The notes under the pieces were generated by a model, which worked only from the letters and a program-made list of their open reading frames with translations, was not told the origin of the DNA and did not search any database. Both the position numbers and the translations under genes were made by a program. Source: Sclerotiophoma versabilis (lineage: Eukaryota; Ascomycota; Dothideomycetes; Pleosporales; Didymellaceae). Taken from it: a stretch of 64,000 bases of DNA. The stretch spans positions 1,635,287-1,699,286 of the forward strand of contig JAAROD010000049.1 of assembly GCA_012274445.1 (NCBI GenBank), given 5' to 3'. Shown one piece after another: positions 20,247-33,700 of the stretch; the first letter of the stretch is position 1, and each line of letters starts with the position of its first letter.

Positions 20247-22940
20247 TATTATATAATTAAGCTGCTTAGTTAGTTATATAAAGATTAATTAGCTTAGAAA
20301 ATTAGCTATAAGCTGCTTTAGAGCTAACTAGAATCTTATTATATTAGTATAATAGTAATAAGCAACCTTAATAGTAAGTAGAAGCTTATTTTAGATAAGT
20401 TATATAGCCTATATAGATTTTCTATATATATAATAGATAGCTTTTATTTAATCTTAGATAGGTACTAATTAAATACTATTAATTACCTAAGTATAGTTCT
20501 TTAAGCTTAATTATAGTTATAAGCCTAGCTTCTTAAGAGTAGTAGATCTCTCTATATACTTAGCTAAATAGAGCTTATTAAATATTACTTAACTACTCTA
20601 ATTAAACTTAAATTCTTAGTAACTATAAATTACTACTATAGGTAAGTATTAAAGTTATACTTTAGTTAAAGACTATAAGTACTAATTCTGTTAGTTCTTA
20701 GGTATAAATATTGCGCAGTAGATTAGGTTAGGTTATTACCTAGTAAAACACTATAATAATAGAGGTAATAATAAGTAGTATAGAGTAAACTATCTAGCTT
20801 AAGAGTTAAGTTAAGATTCTAAAGATAAACGTAATTAATAAGGTTAAACACAGACTATAAGAGTTATGTTTCTACTAACTATATACTTACTAAGAGATAA
20901 TACTTACTAATAAGTAACTAGAGTTAGTCTAATAAAATATATAGTATTACTTATTAATAAGTAGTAATATATAATACTTACTAATAAGTAAGTTATATAT
21001 ATTATACTTATTAATAAGTATATTACGTAACTATATAAAGAAAGATTCTTTCTAGCTCTACGTCTAGCTTATAGGTAAGAGCTGTAGTTAGATACTTAAT
21101 TACTATACTACTTTTTTCTATATAGAATTATAATAGTAAGCTAGTTAACTATAGCTTATAACCTTAATTAACTATCTCTATAGGTAGCTTTTAACTAAAG
21201 TTTTAAACTAACTAGCTTAATTAGTATATATAGCTTATATAGTATACTAAGCTATATAATATATAGAATCTAGTTAACCTAGATACTTTAGATACTTCTA
21301 GTATATATAAAAGAGCTTCTTAGCTACTACTAGGTAGCTTAAAGAATTCTTATAGAGCTTCTTAATAACTAGTAGATAGCTTAATACTTAATAAAAGGCT
21401 TTTAGTATACTTAACCTAAAATTCATTTATTTAGCTAATTAATATATATTATTAAGCTTAAAGAACTATATTTAGGTAATTAAAAGTATTTAATTAGTAC
21501 CTATCTAAAATTAGATAAAAGCTATCTATTATATTTATAAGAAATCTATATAGGCTATATAACTTATTTAAAGTAAGCTTCTACTTACTATTAAAGTTGC
21601 TTATTACTATTATACTAATAAAATAAGCTTCTAGTTAGCTCTAGAGCAGCTTATAGCTAATTCTTTAGGCTAATTAATCTTTATATAACTAACTAAGTAG
21701 CTTAATTATATAATAATATATATATACCTTATAGTACTTTAACTTTATTAAGTACTAAACTATATAACTAGAAGCTTACTAAGTATAAGATTAAATTAAG
21801 TAAGTAGGTAGCTAGAGCTAAGTACCTTTAAAAGCTATAGAACTAGGTTAATACTACTATATCTCTATTAATTATATTACTAGTAATAGTATAGCTTATT
21901 TTAGGTAATAGTATAACTCTATAATTACTTATCTAGGCTCTAAGAGAAAAGCTTACTTCTACTTTACTTAGTACTAAGAACTAAGTATAAGCTAAGTATA
22001 AAGCTTACTTTAGAGCTACTAAGTAGAAATAAGCTACTTTATAAAACTAGTACTAAAAGTAGTTATACCTTTATATAAAAGCTAAAGCTTATAAGCTTAT
22101 AGAAGTTAAAGAGAAGCTTACTATCTAAGACTTTTTAGATATATTAAGCTATAAAATTACTTCTAAATAGGACTATACTATATACTAAAGAATTATCTTA
22201 AATACTATTCTAGAGCTTAAAATACTTACTTTAGACTAAGTAAGTAGGGTCTTTAGTAGCCTAATATATAAGTATATAATAAAAGTAGAAAAGAATACCT
22301 CTAGTATATTTACTACCTTTAGTAACTACTTAGATATTACCTAATATACTTCTACTAGTAACTCTAGCTACTTAGCTATAGGTAATAGCTATAAATACTC
22401 TTATAAGAAGAAAGAGAATACCTATAGGTAGAAGGTAAATAAATACTAAGTACTAGAAACTATAGTAAAAGGCTTATCTATACCTTCTTACTATCTTAAG
22501 AAATTATACTACTAGAATATACTTAAGAAGCTTAACTTTAATAACTTTAAGAACCTAAAGAGGTTAATTAAGTAACTTAGCTAGTACTTAAAAGCTCTTT
22601 ATAGTATTATAGTAGGCAGTATACTTTAACTTATAAGTAGAGTACCTAAAGCTAAGTTCTTAGGTAATATCTAAGTAGCTCTTATTAACCTAAAGAAAAT
22701 AATAAAACTTCTATTAAGCTTAGAAGTAGAGAAGAAGCTAGAAGTCTATAACCTTATAGATTTTAACACCTATTCTCTATTAGAAAGAATAATTTTAAAT
22801 AATAGAGCTACTACTTACCTAGTTAATAGTATAAATAGGCTTATACCTAGCACCTTTATACTAGCTACCTTAATAGATACTATAAAAGTAAGTATCTAAG
22901 TATTCTCTAATATAGGCTAAGAAGCTTATTTATTTAAGAA
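20247..22940 (+). mobile_element. Ty1/copia-type element A, 5' part only, RIP-mutated
   Basis: Starts with a 269-bp LTR (20247-20515; TATTATATAATTAAG...TTAATTATA, originally TG...CA) matching the copia B LTRs. The PBS-like block GTTATAAGCCTAG follows (20516-20528). From about 21700 a gag-like frame and then a protease-like start (NNRATTYLVNSINRL, compare 'DxGA(T)xH') parallel 31240-32420 of copia B. The match stops abruptly after TTTAAGAATA at 22940, where copia C begins; the rest of pol is missing. An old gypsy solo LTR sits inside (20647-21135). Confidence 0.78.
20647..21135 (-). mobile_element. Old RIP-mutated gypsy solo LTR nested in copia A
   Basis: 489 bp, reverse orientation, alignable end to end with the young LTR after RIP changes. 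It is flanked by a perfect 5-bp duplication GTAAG (20642-20646 and 21136-21140). Copia B carries the same site unfilled (about 30900), which confirms insertion and its exact borders. Little CA or TG remains, so it was mutated after insertion. Confidence 0.92.
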
Positions 22941-22942
22941 TA

Positions 22943-25900
22943 TATTATAGTAAAGGTTAATAATTATATAATTATTAATAGTAATATAGGTAGATTAGAG
23001 AGATTAGATTAATAAATTAGGAAAATTAATTAGCTCTACTCTAATCTAGAACTAGCCTAGAGGTAAAATATATATATAGTTATACCCTTTTACTATAGAA
23101 ATAAAATAAGAAACTTAATTAACTCTTTTATACCTAGATTAATCTTATCTAGTTACTTTAGCTCTAATAGTTATAAGCCTAGTATTATAAAAACTATATA
23201 GTAGATTTCTCTATATACTCTGCTTAGCTAAAAAGCTAAATAGAATTAATTATATACTTTTAAATATAACTCTTCTTAATAGTTAGATAATAGAATTTAA
23301 TTTCTAACTCTTAACTAGCTAGGTTCTACTTAAAAGCTAATTAGATTAGTCTTACTAGTTTACTTAGCTTAAACTCTATACAAGAGATAAGGTAGTATAG
23401 AATTAGATTAATCTAGATAGTAAAATAGTTATAGTAATTAATAAATAAAAGCTAGAGTATCTAACTCTCTTTCTAAAGCTAGTCTCTAGAAACCTCTTAG
23501 AAAATAGTAATAAAGATAAGCTAAGTATTACTACTAATTAAGAATAGTATATTCTTAGAATAGAGGTATATAAACTAGTAATTAGAGATTACTCTAAAGA
23601 AGTCTAAATATATAAGGTTATAACCTTAAAGTAGATAAGATTAGCTATAAAGCTTAGTAATATTTAAGATTAGATTAATAAAATAGTATTAGCTAATCTT
23701 ATAGCTCTAGTATTAATAAAGATACTTAATTTCTAAGAATTAACTCTGCAGCTCTAATCTAAATCCTAAAGAATAATTTAGTACTAACTAATAGTAATAC
23801 TATATATCTAGTTAGGTAGTAATACTATACTTACTCTAAAAAAGCCTAATTAGGCTAGATCTTACTAGATAAGTAGTTTAATAAGTAGTAAGTTCTCTAT
23901 AGAAAAGCTTAGGTATTTAAGATTACTAAGATTAAAGAATAACTTACTTTTACTAACTTTCTTAACGTAATTACTCCTAGGCTTACTCTAGAATAGTCTT
24001 ACTTAATAAGGCAGTAAATAATTATAGACATAGCTTTTAGTTATTAATTAATAGATATAAATAATCTATCTAAGGTCTTTATATTAATACTCTAAGAACA
24101 AGCTATTAGCTTAGCTAGAGGTAAAGAAAATATAGCTTTTATAACTCTAGAAGAAAGCTCTAATTAGAATAAAACTAAGAGAAAAATAGAATTAAACTAA
24201 AAAAGCTATCTATATAAACCTAAAGAACTCTATACTTAGAATTTTATTATTTACTATAGACTTTAAACTATAATTACTAAATCTTTCTCTTCTAAACTAC
24301 TAAAGATATCTCTATTAAACTTTAATAATTCTAAGATTAAAAAGAGACTTAATAACTTAGAATATAGTAAGCTTAAGAAATAAATTAAAGAAGCTAGATA
24401 GAAGACTAAATTATTAGGAGATATATTATCTTTAGCTAAAGATTCTAGCTTAATTTTAGTAGTAGTTATTAATCTAGTCTAATTTTAACCTAAATTAGGT
24501 AAAGTCTATTTTATAATAGAATATAAATATTTCTTATTAATAAGTACTATTCTTAATAGTAAAAAAGTAGTCTCCTTAGTAAATAATTAATTACTTCTAA
24601 TACTAAAGACTGTTAAATAGTTTAATCTAAGTAAAACTATTAATATAGAGACTTAATTACTACCTATCTTAGAATTAGAAAATTATATTCTTAAAGAAAT
24701 TCTAAATAGAAAAAATAAACTAAAGACTAAAGATTTAGTACTTAAGAATATTAAAGGTATTAAAGAATTCTATATAAATATTATATCTAAAGCTTACCTT
24801 AAATAAGTAGGTATATAGTATCTTAGATTAAATAACACTCTTAGGTATATAATAATTAAAGATAATATTATTATAGCTAAGCTATATACTACTTATAATC
24901 TTACCTTTATTAAATATTATAAGATTATCTTTTACTCTTTTTCTAGTATATACTATATATTAAAATTATCTAAACCTATAAAAAGATTAAATAGTAAGAA
25001 CCTATAGTATTAATAATTAGGTTACCTAGAATAGTAAGTACTATAATTACTAGTATAAGCTGCTTAGAATATTTATATTAATAGAATAAAGAGAATTAAG
25101 TACTAAGAGTATATAACTATCTACTCTACTTAAGTTATATTAAGGTAGCCTAGAAAGTAATTACTAAGGCTATTCTATAGAATATTATAGAATATATTTA
25201 ATATACTAATAGAAAGGCTTAATAAAGAATAGACTATAATTATTAAAGAAGACTACTTAAGAAAGCTCTTTAATTATAACCTATAGTCTAAGACTTTAGA
25301 TAAGATTATAAGAGTTATTTAACTATTTAAGAAATAGGTTAGAAGAAAGTATTAATTAAGTATTATTAAAATCTATTAGAATAATAATATAGCTACTAGA
25401 CTATAAAGAGGTTAATTATGCTATAAAGAATAGGCAGATTAGAAAGAGATAAAGGTACTTACTCCTCCTCCTTATACGCATAAACTAAATAGATTAGTAG
25501 AGAAAGTAGAAAAAGAGCTAATTACTAAATCTATTAAGATAAGAATAGGCGCTAATCTTTTCTTTTAGCTATAGCCTAAGATTATAGATACTACTACATA
25601 TCTGCATAGAATAAGTTCTATAGTAATCTATAGTTTTAGATTACCTAATAAAGTACTAGATAACTAGTTTAGATAGTACTTTAGATAGTATAAACTAGCC
25701 TAAATTAGGTACTAAACAGCTAATCTATAACTAGACTAGAGTAGTATATATACCTATAGCTACAGAGTATATCCTCTTAAAAGAGATTAAGTAGTAGAGT
25801 AAAATAAATATAGATATAAAGTTAATCTATAAAGATATATTTAATATCTAGTTAGCTATTAGGCCTCTAATATCTATAAAATATAGGTTCTATTAATTAA

Positions 25901-28900
25901 TTAAGTAATAATTACTAGAAATATTAATTTTAATAAATCTCTGTTCTATAAAAGGAAGAAGAATAAAGAAATACCTAAAGATTAAGTAACTAAACTTACT
26001 AATATCCTTTATAATAAAGAACTAGCTAATCTAGGCTAGAATATTAATATACCTAACCTTAGAGGTTAAACGCAATTTAAGATAGATAAATTAGCTACTA
26101 AGTAATAGCTTAGAGGTAATATACCTCTATAAACTAATATAGAGACTAGCCTAGCTTTAGACTATAATATATTAGATATAAATACTATATAGAGTACTTA
26201 TAAGGCTAGTAATTACCTAGAAATCTATATAAACTAATTTAAAAATATTAGACTTATAACTCTAGAATAAATACCTAAACTAACTAATCTAAGAATAGGT
26301 ATACTAGGTAGAGGTAATTAAAGTTATTATATAGAAATAGATAGTTAATAGAATATAAATATACCTATAAGAGCTAGCTTATTATATTCTAGTAATTAGA
26401 TAGGATTATATAAGTTAAGGCAGAAGCACCTAACTAATTCTAATACTAGCTCTGCTAGCACTGCTTCTATTACTCTAGATATAGTAAGAGATATACTAAT
26501 ATAAAGGTTAAGTTAAAGAATTAGAAGTATAGCGCCTAAGATAGATTAACTAATAAATATATATATACTACTCTGCAGAAGAAAGAATTATAATAATTTA
26601 CTAAAGAGTAGTAGCTAAGAAAGTATTAATTATTAATTATAGATCTATAAGAAAATAATAGAATAGATAACTTTAAACATATACATCTTCTAGAAACTAA
26701 CTAGTCCTAGAATAAATAATCTAGCTATAAAATACTAAATATAGTAGTTATAGCAGCTATACTAAACAATAAATCTAATTAATTAGATTATACTTTACGC
26801 TCTTATTAAGATAATCTTCTACTACTACTAAATATATAGAAGTAGCTTCTATAACACTCTCTAAAGACTCTGTTTATAGACTCTTTAACTAAAGAAATTA
26901 ATTAGATAATTAAGAAGAGTACCTAGTTAGAGATTCTAGTATCTAAAGTAAAGAATTAACTATTACTATTAAAGTAGGTATAGACTTATAAATTTAATTA
27001 AGATAGCTACTTTATTAAGTATAAGGCTTAGATTATTATAAGAGGAGATTTATAAGAAGTAAATTCTCTTTAATCTACTTATACTATAACTCTAGCAGCT
27101 AAATTATTTAGAGCAGTAATATTGATTATAGCTTAATTTAATCTAGAAGTAAGATAGTATGATATTATTAGAGCGTTTCTTAATACTATAAATATAGTAG
27201 ATAATCTAGTACTTTATAAAATACTAAAAGAATTTAAGAAGAGTAGATACTATATTAGGCTTAATTAAGTACTATATAGATTAAGAAAGTTACTACTTCT
27301 TTAGTATAAGGAGTTCTTAAAGTTACTTTAATTAATTAGAGTATAATTAAGTAAAGAAGAGCTCTACCTATTCTATAATAAGAGTAAGAAGATTATTATA
27401 CTCTTCTATATAGATATTATTCTCTTAATCTATTCTAAGACCTATAAGATAAATACTAAGCTCTTATAGAATAAGATTATAGAAAAATATAAGATTTTAG
27501 GCTAGAGACTAGTTAAATAGTTCTTAGGAATTAGAGTAATCTATAATAAAGAGCTTAGGACTATTACTCTTATATATAATATATATATTAATAAGATTAC
27601 TAAGAAGTTTAGATTATTAAATAGTATTTTTCTACTAATACTACTTCTATTAGAAGAACTAATAAAAAACACTAGAGAAGTAACTAAAAAGAAAATTAAA
27701 ATATATTAAGAGAAGGTTAGATCTATATTATATATAGTAATTATACTATAACCTAATATTATATTTATAGTATCTAAGCTATTATATTTCCTAGCTAATT
27801 CTAGTAATAAATATTAAAAAGCTATAGATAGAGTAATTATATACCTATATAGAACAAGATTAGAAAAAATCTAATATAGTAATTATACTAGAGCTAAGCT
27901 AATAATCTATAGAGATATATTCTTTATAGATAATCTAGAAACTTAATAATTATTTGATAAATACCTAGTTATACTTTTTAAAGGTCTAATTCTATAGAAA
28001 GCTACTAGATAAAGTATAGGAACTACCTCTATAACTAAGGTAGAGCTTCCTACTCTTAAGTATATTACTAAGAAAATAATTATACTTAGGTAGTTCTTTA
28101 ACAAGCCTAATCTTAAGATTAGTAATTTATAGAATATATAGTATAATAACCTCTAAATAATTAGACTAGTAGTAGAGGCTAATTAATAGATTACTACTTA
28201 TCTTAGGTATATAGATATATAAAACATATAGCTTAGGTAAGAATATACTAAGAGATTAATCTAGATTAGTTATCTAAAAACTAATAATATACTAGCTAAT
28301 AGATTAACTAAGTTACTTACTTATTAATAGTTTAAGAAGTTTAAGTAACTAATTAACCTATATAAGGCTATTAATAAAGATAAAGTAATTAAGAAAGATA
28401 GAGTTAATAAAGTAAATTAATCTATAAATATATTATTATATATACTAATATACTAATTAGAATCTATATCTATAAGAGACTAAATAATTAACATAGATAA
28501 TTAGTTAAGAAAGGCTAGAAGAGTAACTAATTAATATATAGTTAATTAATTAAGTAACTTTATAAGAAGAAGATTAATTACTACTATATAAGTAGTAATT
28601 AGGTTATAGATATTAGTATTAGATTAATAACTCTAACTAGGAGCTTAAGCATAAGTACTAGCTTAATTATAAGTAAACCTATAGTTATAAGCTTAAGCAG
28701 CTAGATAATAGAAATAATTAGTAATCTAAGAATAATTAGAAGAGACTTAACTATAACTAATCTAAGCAGAACTAGCCTAACTAGAGAACTAACTACTCTA
28801 ATTATAAGACTAACTAGGAAACAGAGCTAGTAAAGCCTAATCTATAGTTAATCTAAGACTCTGCTTAGACAGAGCAGGAGCAGAAGATAAAGCAGCCTAA

Positions 28901-30285
28901 TTAATCTAATCTATAGCTAAACTCTAGAGAGTACTAGTTATATTTTACTAATTATTCTTACTATTCTTAAAGTTATTAATATTAGGATTAGCCTTCTTAG
29001 ACACCTATATATATACCTTAAATAAAGTGTTTATAAGTAGAAAAATAACTTTAACCTAGAATATATTAGAAAGATTAATAGATTAAATTAGATCTCTTAC
29101 TCTATTAGCCTTATTATTAATAGTAGTAATTACAGCCTAAGCTAGAGAATAGAAAGAACTATAGCTAATTAAAGAATTAGTAATTAGATAAAAAGGACTA
29201 AGACTAATAATTACTTATAGAGGCCTATAAGTATAAGTATTATACTTAATATAATAGCTACTCTTCTTATATAATTAATTATTAATATAATTATAATAAT
29301 AACTATTACTAATACTATCTATAAACTACTTTAAGTAGTAGGTATATAGATAATTATAATAAGTACTAATCTTAATTCTACTTATAAGTAAGTAATTAGT
29401 AGAAGTAGTAGTAGATTACTTTATAGAAGTAGTAGTCTAAGACTAGAACTTCTAGAATATTAACTTTAGATTAATCTTATTATTATCTTTACTCTTTAAT
29501 TTAGAAGAGACTATTATTAGAGTATTAGGATTAGTTAAAATCCTACTAGATTAAGTAGATTAGCGTAGATTAGGAGCAGATAATAAAGTAAGCTTAGTCT
29601 TAATCTTCTTAGGAGAAGTATAACCTTTAAGTAGGCTTAGATTACTAATTAGATACTTAGAGAGAGTTTTTAGAAGCTTAGAAGGTATATTATTTAGAAT
29701 TATACTAAAGGTATAGTAATTAAGAGCCTAATACTAAATATTAATAGTATACTAAAAGAAGAGAATTAGATTACTTATATTAATAATAGTAGTATTAAAG
29801 AATTAGCTTATAGATTATAAGTAGAAGAATAAGAATTATAAGAATAAGAATTAGAAGAAGTAAAAATTAGATATATTATTATTTATTGTTATATATAAGT
29901 ATTTACCTACTAACTAGATTTATATTCTCTCTAGACTCTAATTATAAAGACGTAGTATATAGAGTAATTAAAAAACCTTTATAATAGAATTAATAGAGTA
30001 TAATAATAAACCTACTAATATAGAAATACTAGTTAAAGACTAGAATCTCTAGAGAGTATATTATAGTAAAAATTAATAATTATATAATTATTAATAGTAA
30101 TCTAGAAAGATTAGAAAGATTAAATTAATAGATAAGAATAATTAATTATTTCTACTCTAATCTAGAACTAACCTAGATATAAAATATATATATAGTTGCG
30201 CTCTTTTACTATAGAAATAAAATAAGAAACTTAATTAACTCTTTTATATATAGATTAATCTTATCTAGTTATCTTAGCTCTAATA
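22943..30285 (+). mobile_element. Ty1/copia-type element C, RIP-mutated
   Basis: Bounded by ~225-bp direct repeats (about 22943-23169 and 30063-30285) sharing TTAATAATTATATAATTATTAATAG and the end TTAGCTCTAATA. The same PBS-like GTTATAAGCCTAG follows the left one at 23170. Reading through RIP stops, the plus strand shows a copia reverse transcriptase/RNase H between about 26800 and 28400: QALYRLRKLLLLQYKELL, FYIDIILLIYSK (the YVDD box), QFLGIRVIYNKE and the final NNILANRLTKLL (compare 'ADILTKPL'). Left end interrupts copia A at 22940; no matching target duplication was found on the right. Confidence 0.75.
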
Positions 30286-30491
30286 CTTATAGATTATAAG
30301 TAGAAGAACTAAAATTATATAAATAAGAATTAAAATAAGTAAGAATTAGATATATTATTATTTATTATTATATATAAGTGTTTACCTACTAACTAGATTA
30401 GAGAATTTATTCTAAACTCTAATTATAAAGATATAGTATATAGAGTAATTAGAAAACCTTTATAATAAGATTAATAAGGTATAATAATAAA
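29812..30491. repeat. Duplicated tail segment flanking the right LTR of copia C
   Basis: A ~205-bp block starting CTTATAGATTATAAGTAGAAG and ending ATAATAATAAACCTAC occurs at about 29812-30016 and again at 30286-30491, on both sides of the right LTR. After copia B is removed, the second block continues into another LTR copy at 45093-45360, giving block-LTR-block-LTR. This suggests unequal recombination between two copies of element C. Confidence 0.65.
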
Positions 30492-30496
30492 CCTAC

Positions 30497-30765
30497 TATT
30501 ACGTAATTAAGCTGCTTAGTTAGTTATATAAGGATTAATTAGCCTAGAGAATTAGCTGTAAGCTGCTCTAAAGCTAACTAGAAGCTTATTATATTAGTAT
30601 AATAGTAATAAGCAACTTTAATAGTAAGTAGAAGCTTACTTTAGATAGGTTATATAACTTATACAGATTTCTTATATATATAATAGATAGCTTTTATCTA
30701 ATCTTAGATAGGCACTAATTAAATACTATTAATTACCTAAGTATAGTTCTTTAAGCTTAATTATA
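30497..30765 (+). repeat. 5' LTR of copia B
   Basis: 269 bp, same length as the 3' copy at 44819 and the copia A copy at 20247. TG/CA ends are altered to TA by RIP. Confidence 0.85.
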
Positions 30766-33700
30766 GTTATAAGCCTAGCTTTCTAAGAATAGTAGATCTC
30801 TCTGCATACTTAGCTAAATAGAGCTTATTAGATATAGCTTAACTACTCTAATTAAACCTAAATTCTTAGTAACTATAAATTACTACTATAAGTAAGCTAG
30901 TTAACTATAGCTTATAAGCTTAATTAACTATCTCTATAGGTACCTTCTAACTAAAGTCTTAAACTAACTAGCTTAATTAGTATATATAGCTTATATAGCA
31001 TACTAAGCTATATAATATATAGAATCTAGTTAACCTAGATACTCTAGATACTTCTAGTATATATAAGAGAGCTTCTTAGCTACTACTAGGTAGCTTAGAG
31101 AATTTCTTTAGAGCTTTTAAATAACTAGTAGGAAGCTTAATATTTAATAAGAAGCCTCTAGTATAATTAACCTAAAGTTAATTAATATAGCTAATTAATA
31201 TATGCACGCCTTATAGCACTCTAACTCTAATAAGTACTAAAGTAAATAACTAGAAGCTTACTAAGTATAGAATTAAATTAAGTAAGTAGGCAGCTAGAGC
31301 TAAGCACCTTTAGAAGCTATAGAACTAGGTTAATACTACTATATCTCTATTAATTATGTTACTAGTAATAGTATAGCTTATTTTAGGTAACAGTATAACT
31401 TTATAATTGCTTATCTAGGCCCTAAGAGAGAAGCTTACTTCTACCTTACTTAGTACTAAGAACTAAGTATAAGCTAAGTATAGAGCTTACCTTAGAGCTG
31501 CTAAGTAGAGATAAGCTACTCTATAAGACTAGTACTAGAAGTAGTTATACCTTTATATAAGAGCTAAGGCTTATAAGCTTATAAAGGTTAATAGAGAGCT
31601 TACTATCTAAAACTTCTTAGATATATTAAGCTATAAGATTACCTCTAAATAGGCCTGCACTATATACTAAAGGATTATCTTAGATACTATTCTAGGGCTT
31701 AAAACGCTTACTTTAGACTAAGTAAGTAGGGTCTTTAGTAGCCTAATGCATAAGCATATAATAAGAGTAGAGAAGAATACCTCTAGTATATTTACTACCT
31801 TTAGTAACTGCTTAAACGTTACCTAAAGTGCTCCTACTAGTAAGTTAAGCTACTTAGCTATAGGTAACAGCTATAAATACCTCTATAAGAAAAAAGAGAA
31901 CACCTATAGGTAGAAGGTAACTAAATACTAAGTACTAGAGATAGTAGTAAGAGGCTTATCTATACCTTCTTACTATCTTAAGAAATTATACTACTAGAAT
32001 ATACTTTAGAAGCTTAACTCTAATAACTTTAAGAACTTAAAGAAGTTAATTAAGTAACTTAGCTAGTACTTATAAGCTCTTTATACTATTATAGTAGGCA
32101 GTATACCTTAACCTATAAGTAGAGTACCTAAAGCTAAGTTTCTAGGTAATATCTAAGCAGCTCTTATTAACCTAAAGATAATAATAAAACTTTTAATAAA
32201 CTTAGAGGTAGAAAAGAAGCTAGAGGTCTATAACCTTATAGACTTTAATACCTATTTTCTATTAGAGAGTATAATTTTAGATAATAGAGCTGCTACTTAC
32301 CTAGTTAATAGTATAGATAAGCTTATACCTAGTACCTTTATACTAGCTACCTTAATAGATATAGTAGAAGTAAGTATCTAAGTATTCTCTATTATAGGCT
32401 AAGGAGCTTATTTATTTAAGAATACTCTTTATAGAAGGCGCAGCCTAAATATAGAAGACCTACTTCTTTAGGATGTTATTATAGTAGAAGAATTCTATAT
32501 TAATATAATCTTAGAAGCTTAATTATAGAAAAAAGAGGTATAGTACCTAGGCCTTAATAGTACTTTCTAAGTTAGTTATATTAAAGATCTAAATAGAAGT
32601 ATTATGTGTGCTACTCTATAGTACGCTTATAACCTTACTTTCTTTAAATATAAGCTACTATTATACTACTTTCTAAGCCTATTAAATATAGTAATAATAA
32701 AACACTTATATAACTTATATTCTAAGAGCTTAACAGAGTAGCTATAGTATGCCTAAGCTAGATATCTAGGCCTAGAAGCTCTTTAAGTACTTATATAGCG
32801 CGTATATAGTATATATATAAGTAGAATACTCTAAAAGAACTATAAGGTATATATAACTATATATACTAAGTAGGTTATTTTATATAAACCTTATAAGAAG
32901 CCTACTTAGCTATTCTAGAGAATTAGATAGGACCTATTTAATATACCTCTAAGTAGAAGTAGTAAACTATAGATACTTTTAATTAAGAAGTACTATAGTA
33001 AGAAGCTCTTTATATACATACTATAAGAAAAGACTTAAATTAAGATTTTATATACCTTAACTAATTTCTTAAGCTAGGTAGCTACTTAGTATAAGCTCTA
33101 TATCTATAAAATAAGCTAGAATAATAATACTACTACCTTACTATAGTAAGAGAGCTCTTTATATAAATACTAAGCGCGTAAAGTAGAAATTAATATTAAA
33201 TAGGTTCTACTATATATATATAAGCTAAATAAAGCTACTAAAAGAAGAGGCTAAGAGATTATTACTAAGTCTATTAAGATAAGAAGCAGCTTAAACTTAC
33301 CTAAGAAGCTCTAGCCTAAAGTAGTTATAGTAGTAGCCTAGCTCTATAATATAAGCCTATTACATATAAATAAGCTTTAGAGTCTAAATAAGTAGCTTAA
33401 CTAGTAGTTTATATAATACTTCTACTAGTACTAACCTAAGCAGGTAAGAGTAGTTATAGCTAATCTAAGACCTAATTAGAGTAGGATATACGTATATAGC
33501 TGCTATGCCTACTTCTTAAATAGAGAATAAGCAGCTAGGTATAATTAGAGAGGCTTTAAAAGTTACTCTAAAGGGCTATATTAGGTATTTAGTAGGCTAC
33601 TAAGCTACTAATATCTATAGAATATAGGTACTCTAACTTAACTAGGTAATTATAACACGTAATATAACCTTTAATAAGAAGCTCTTTTATAGTAGAGATA

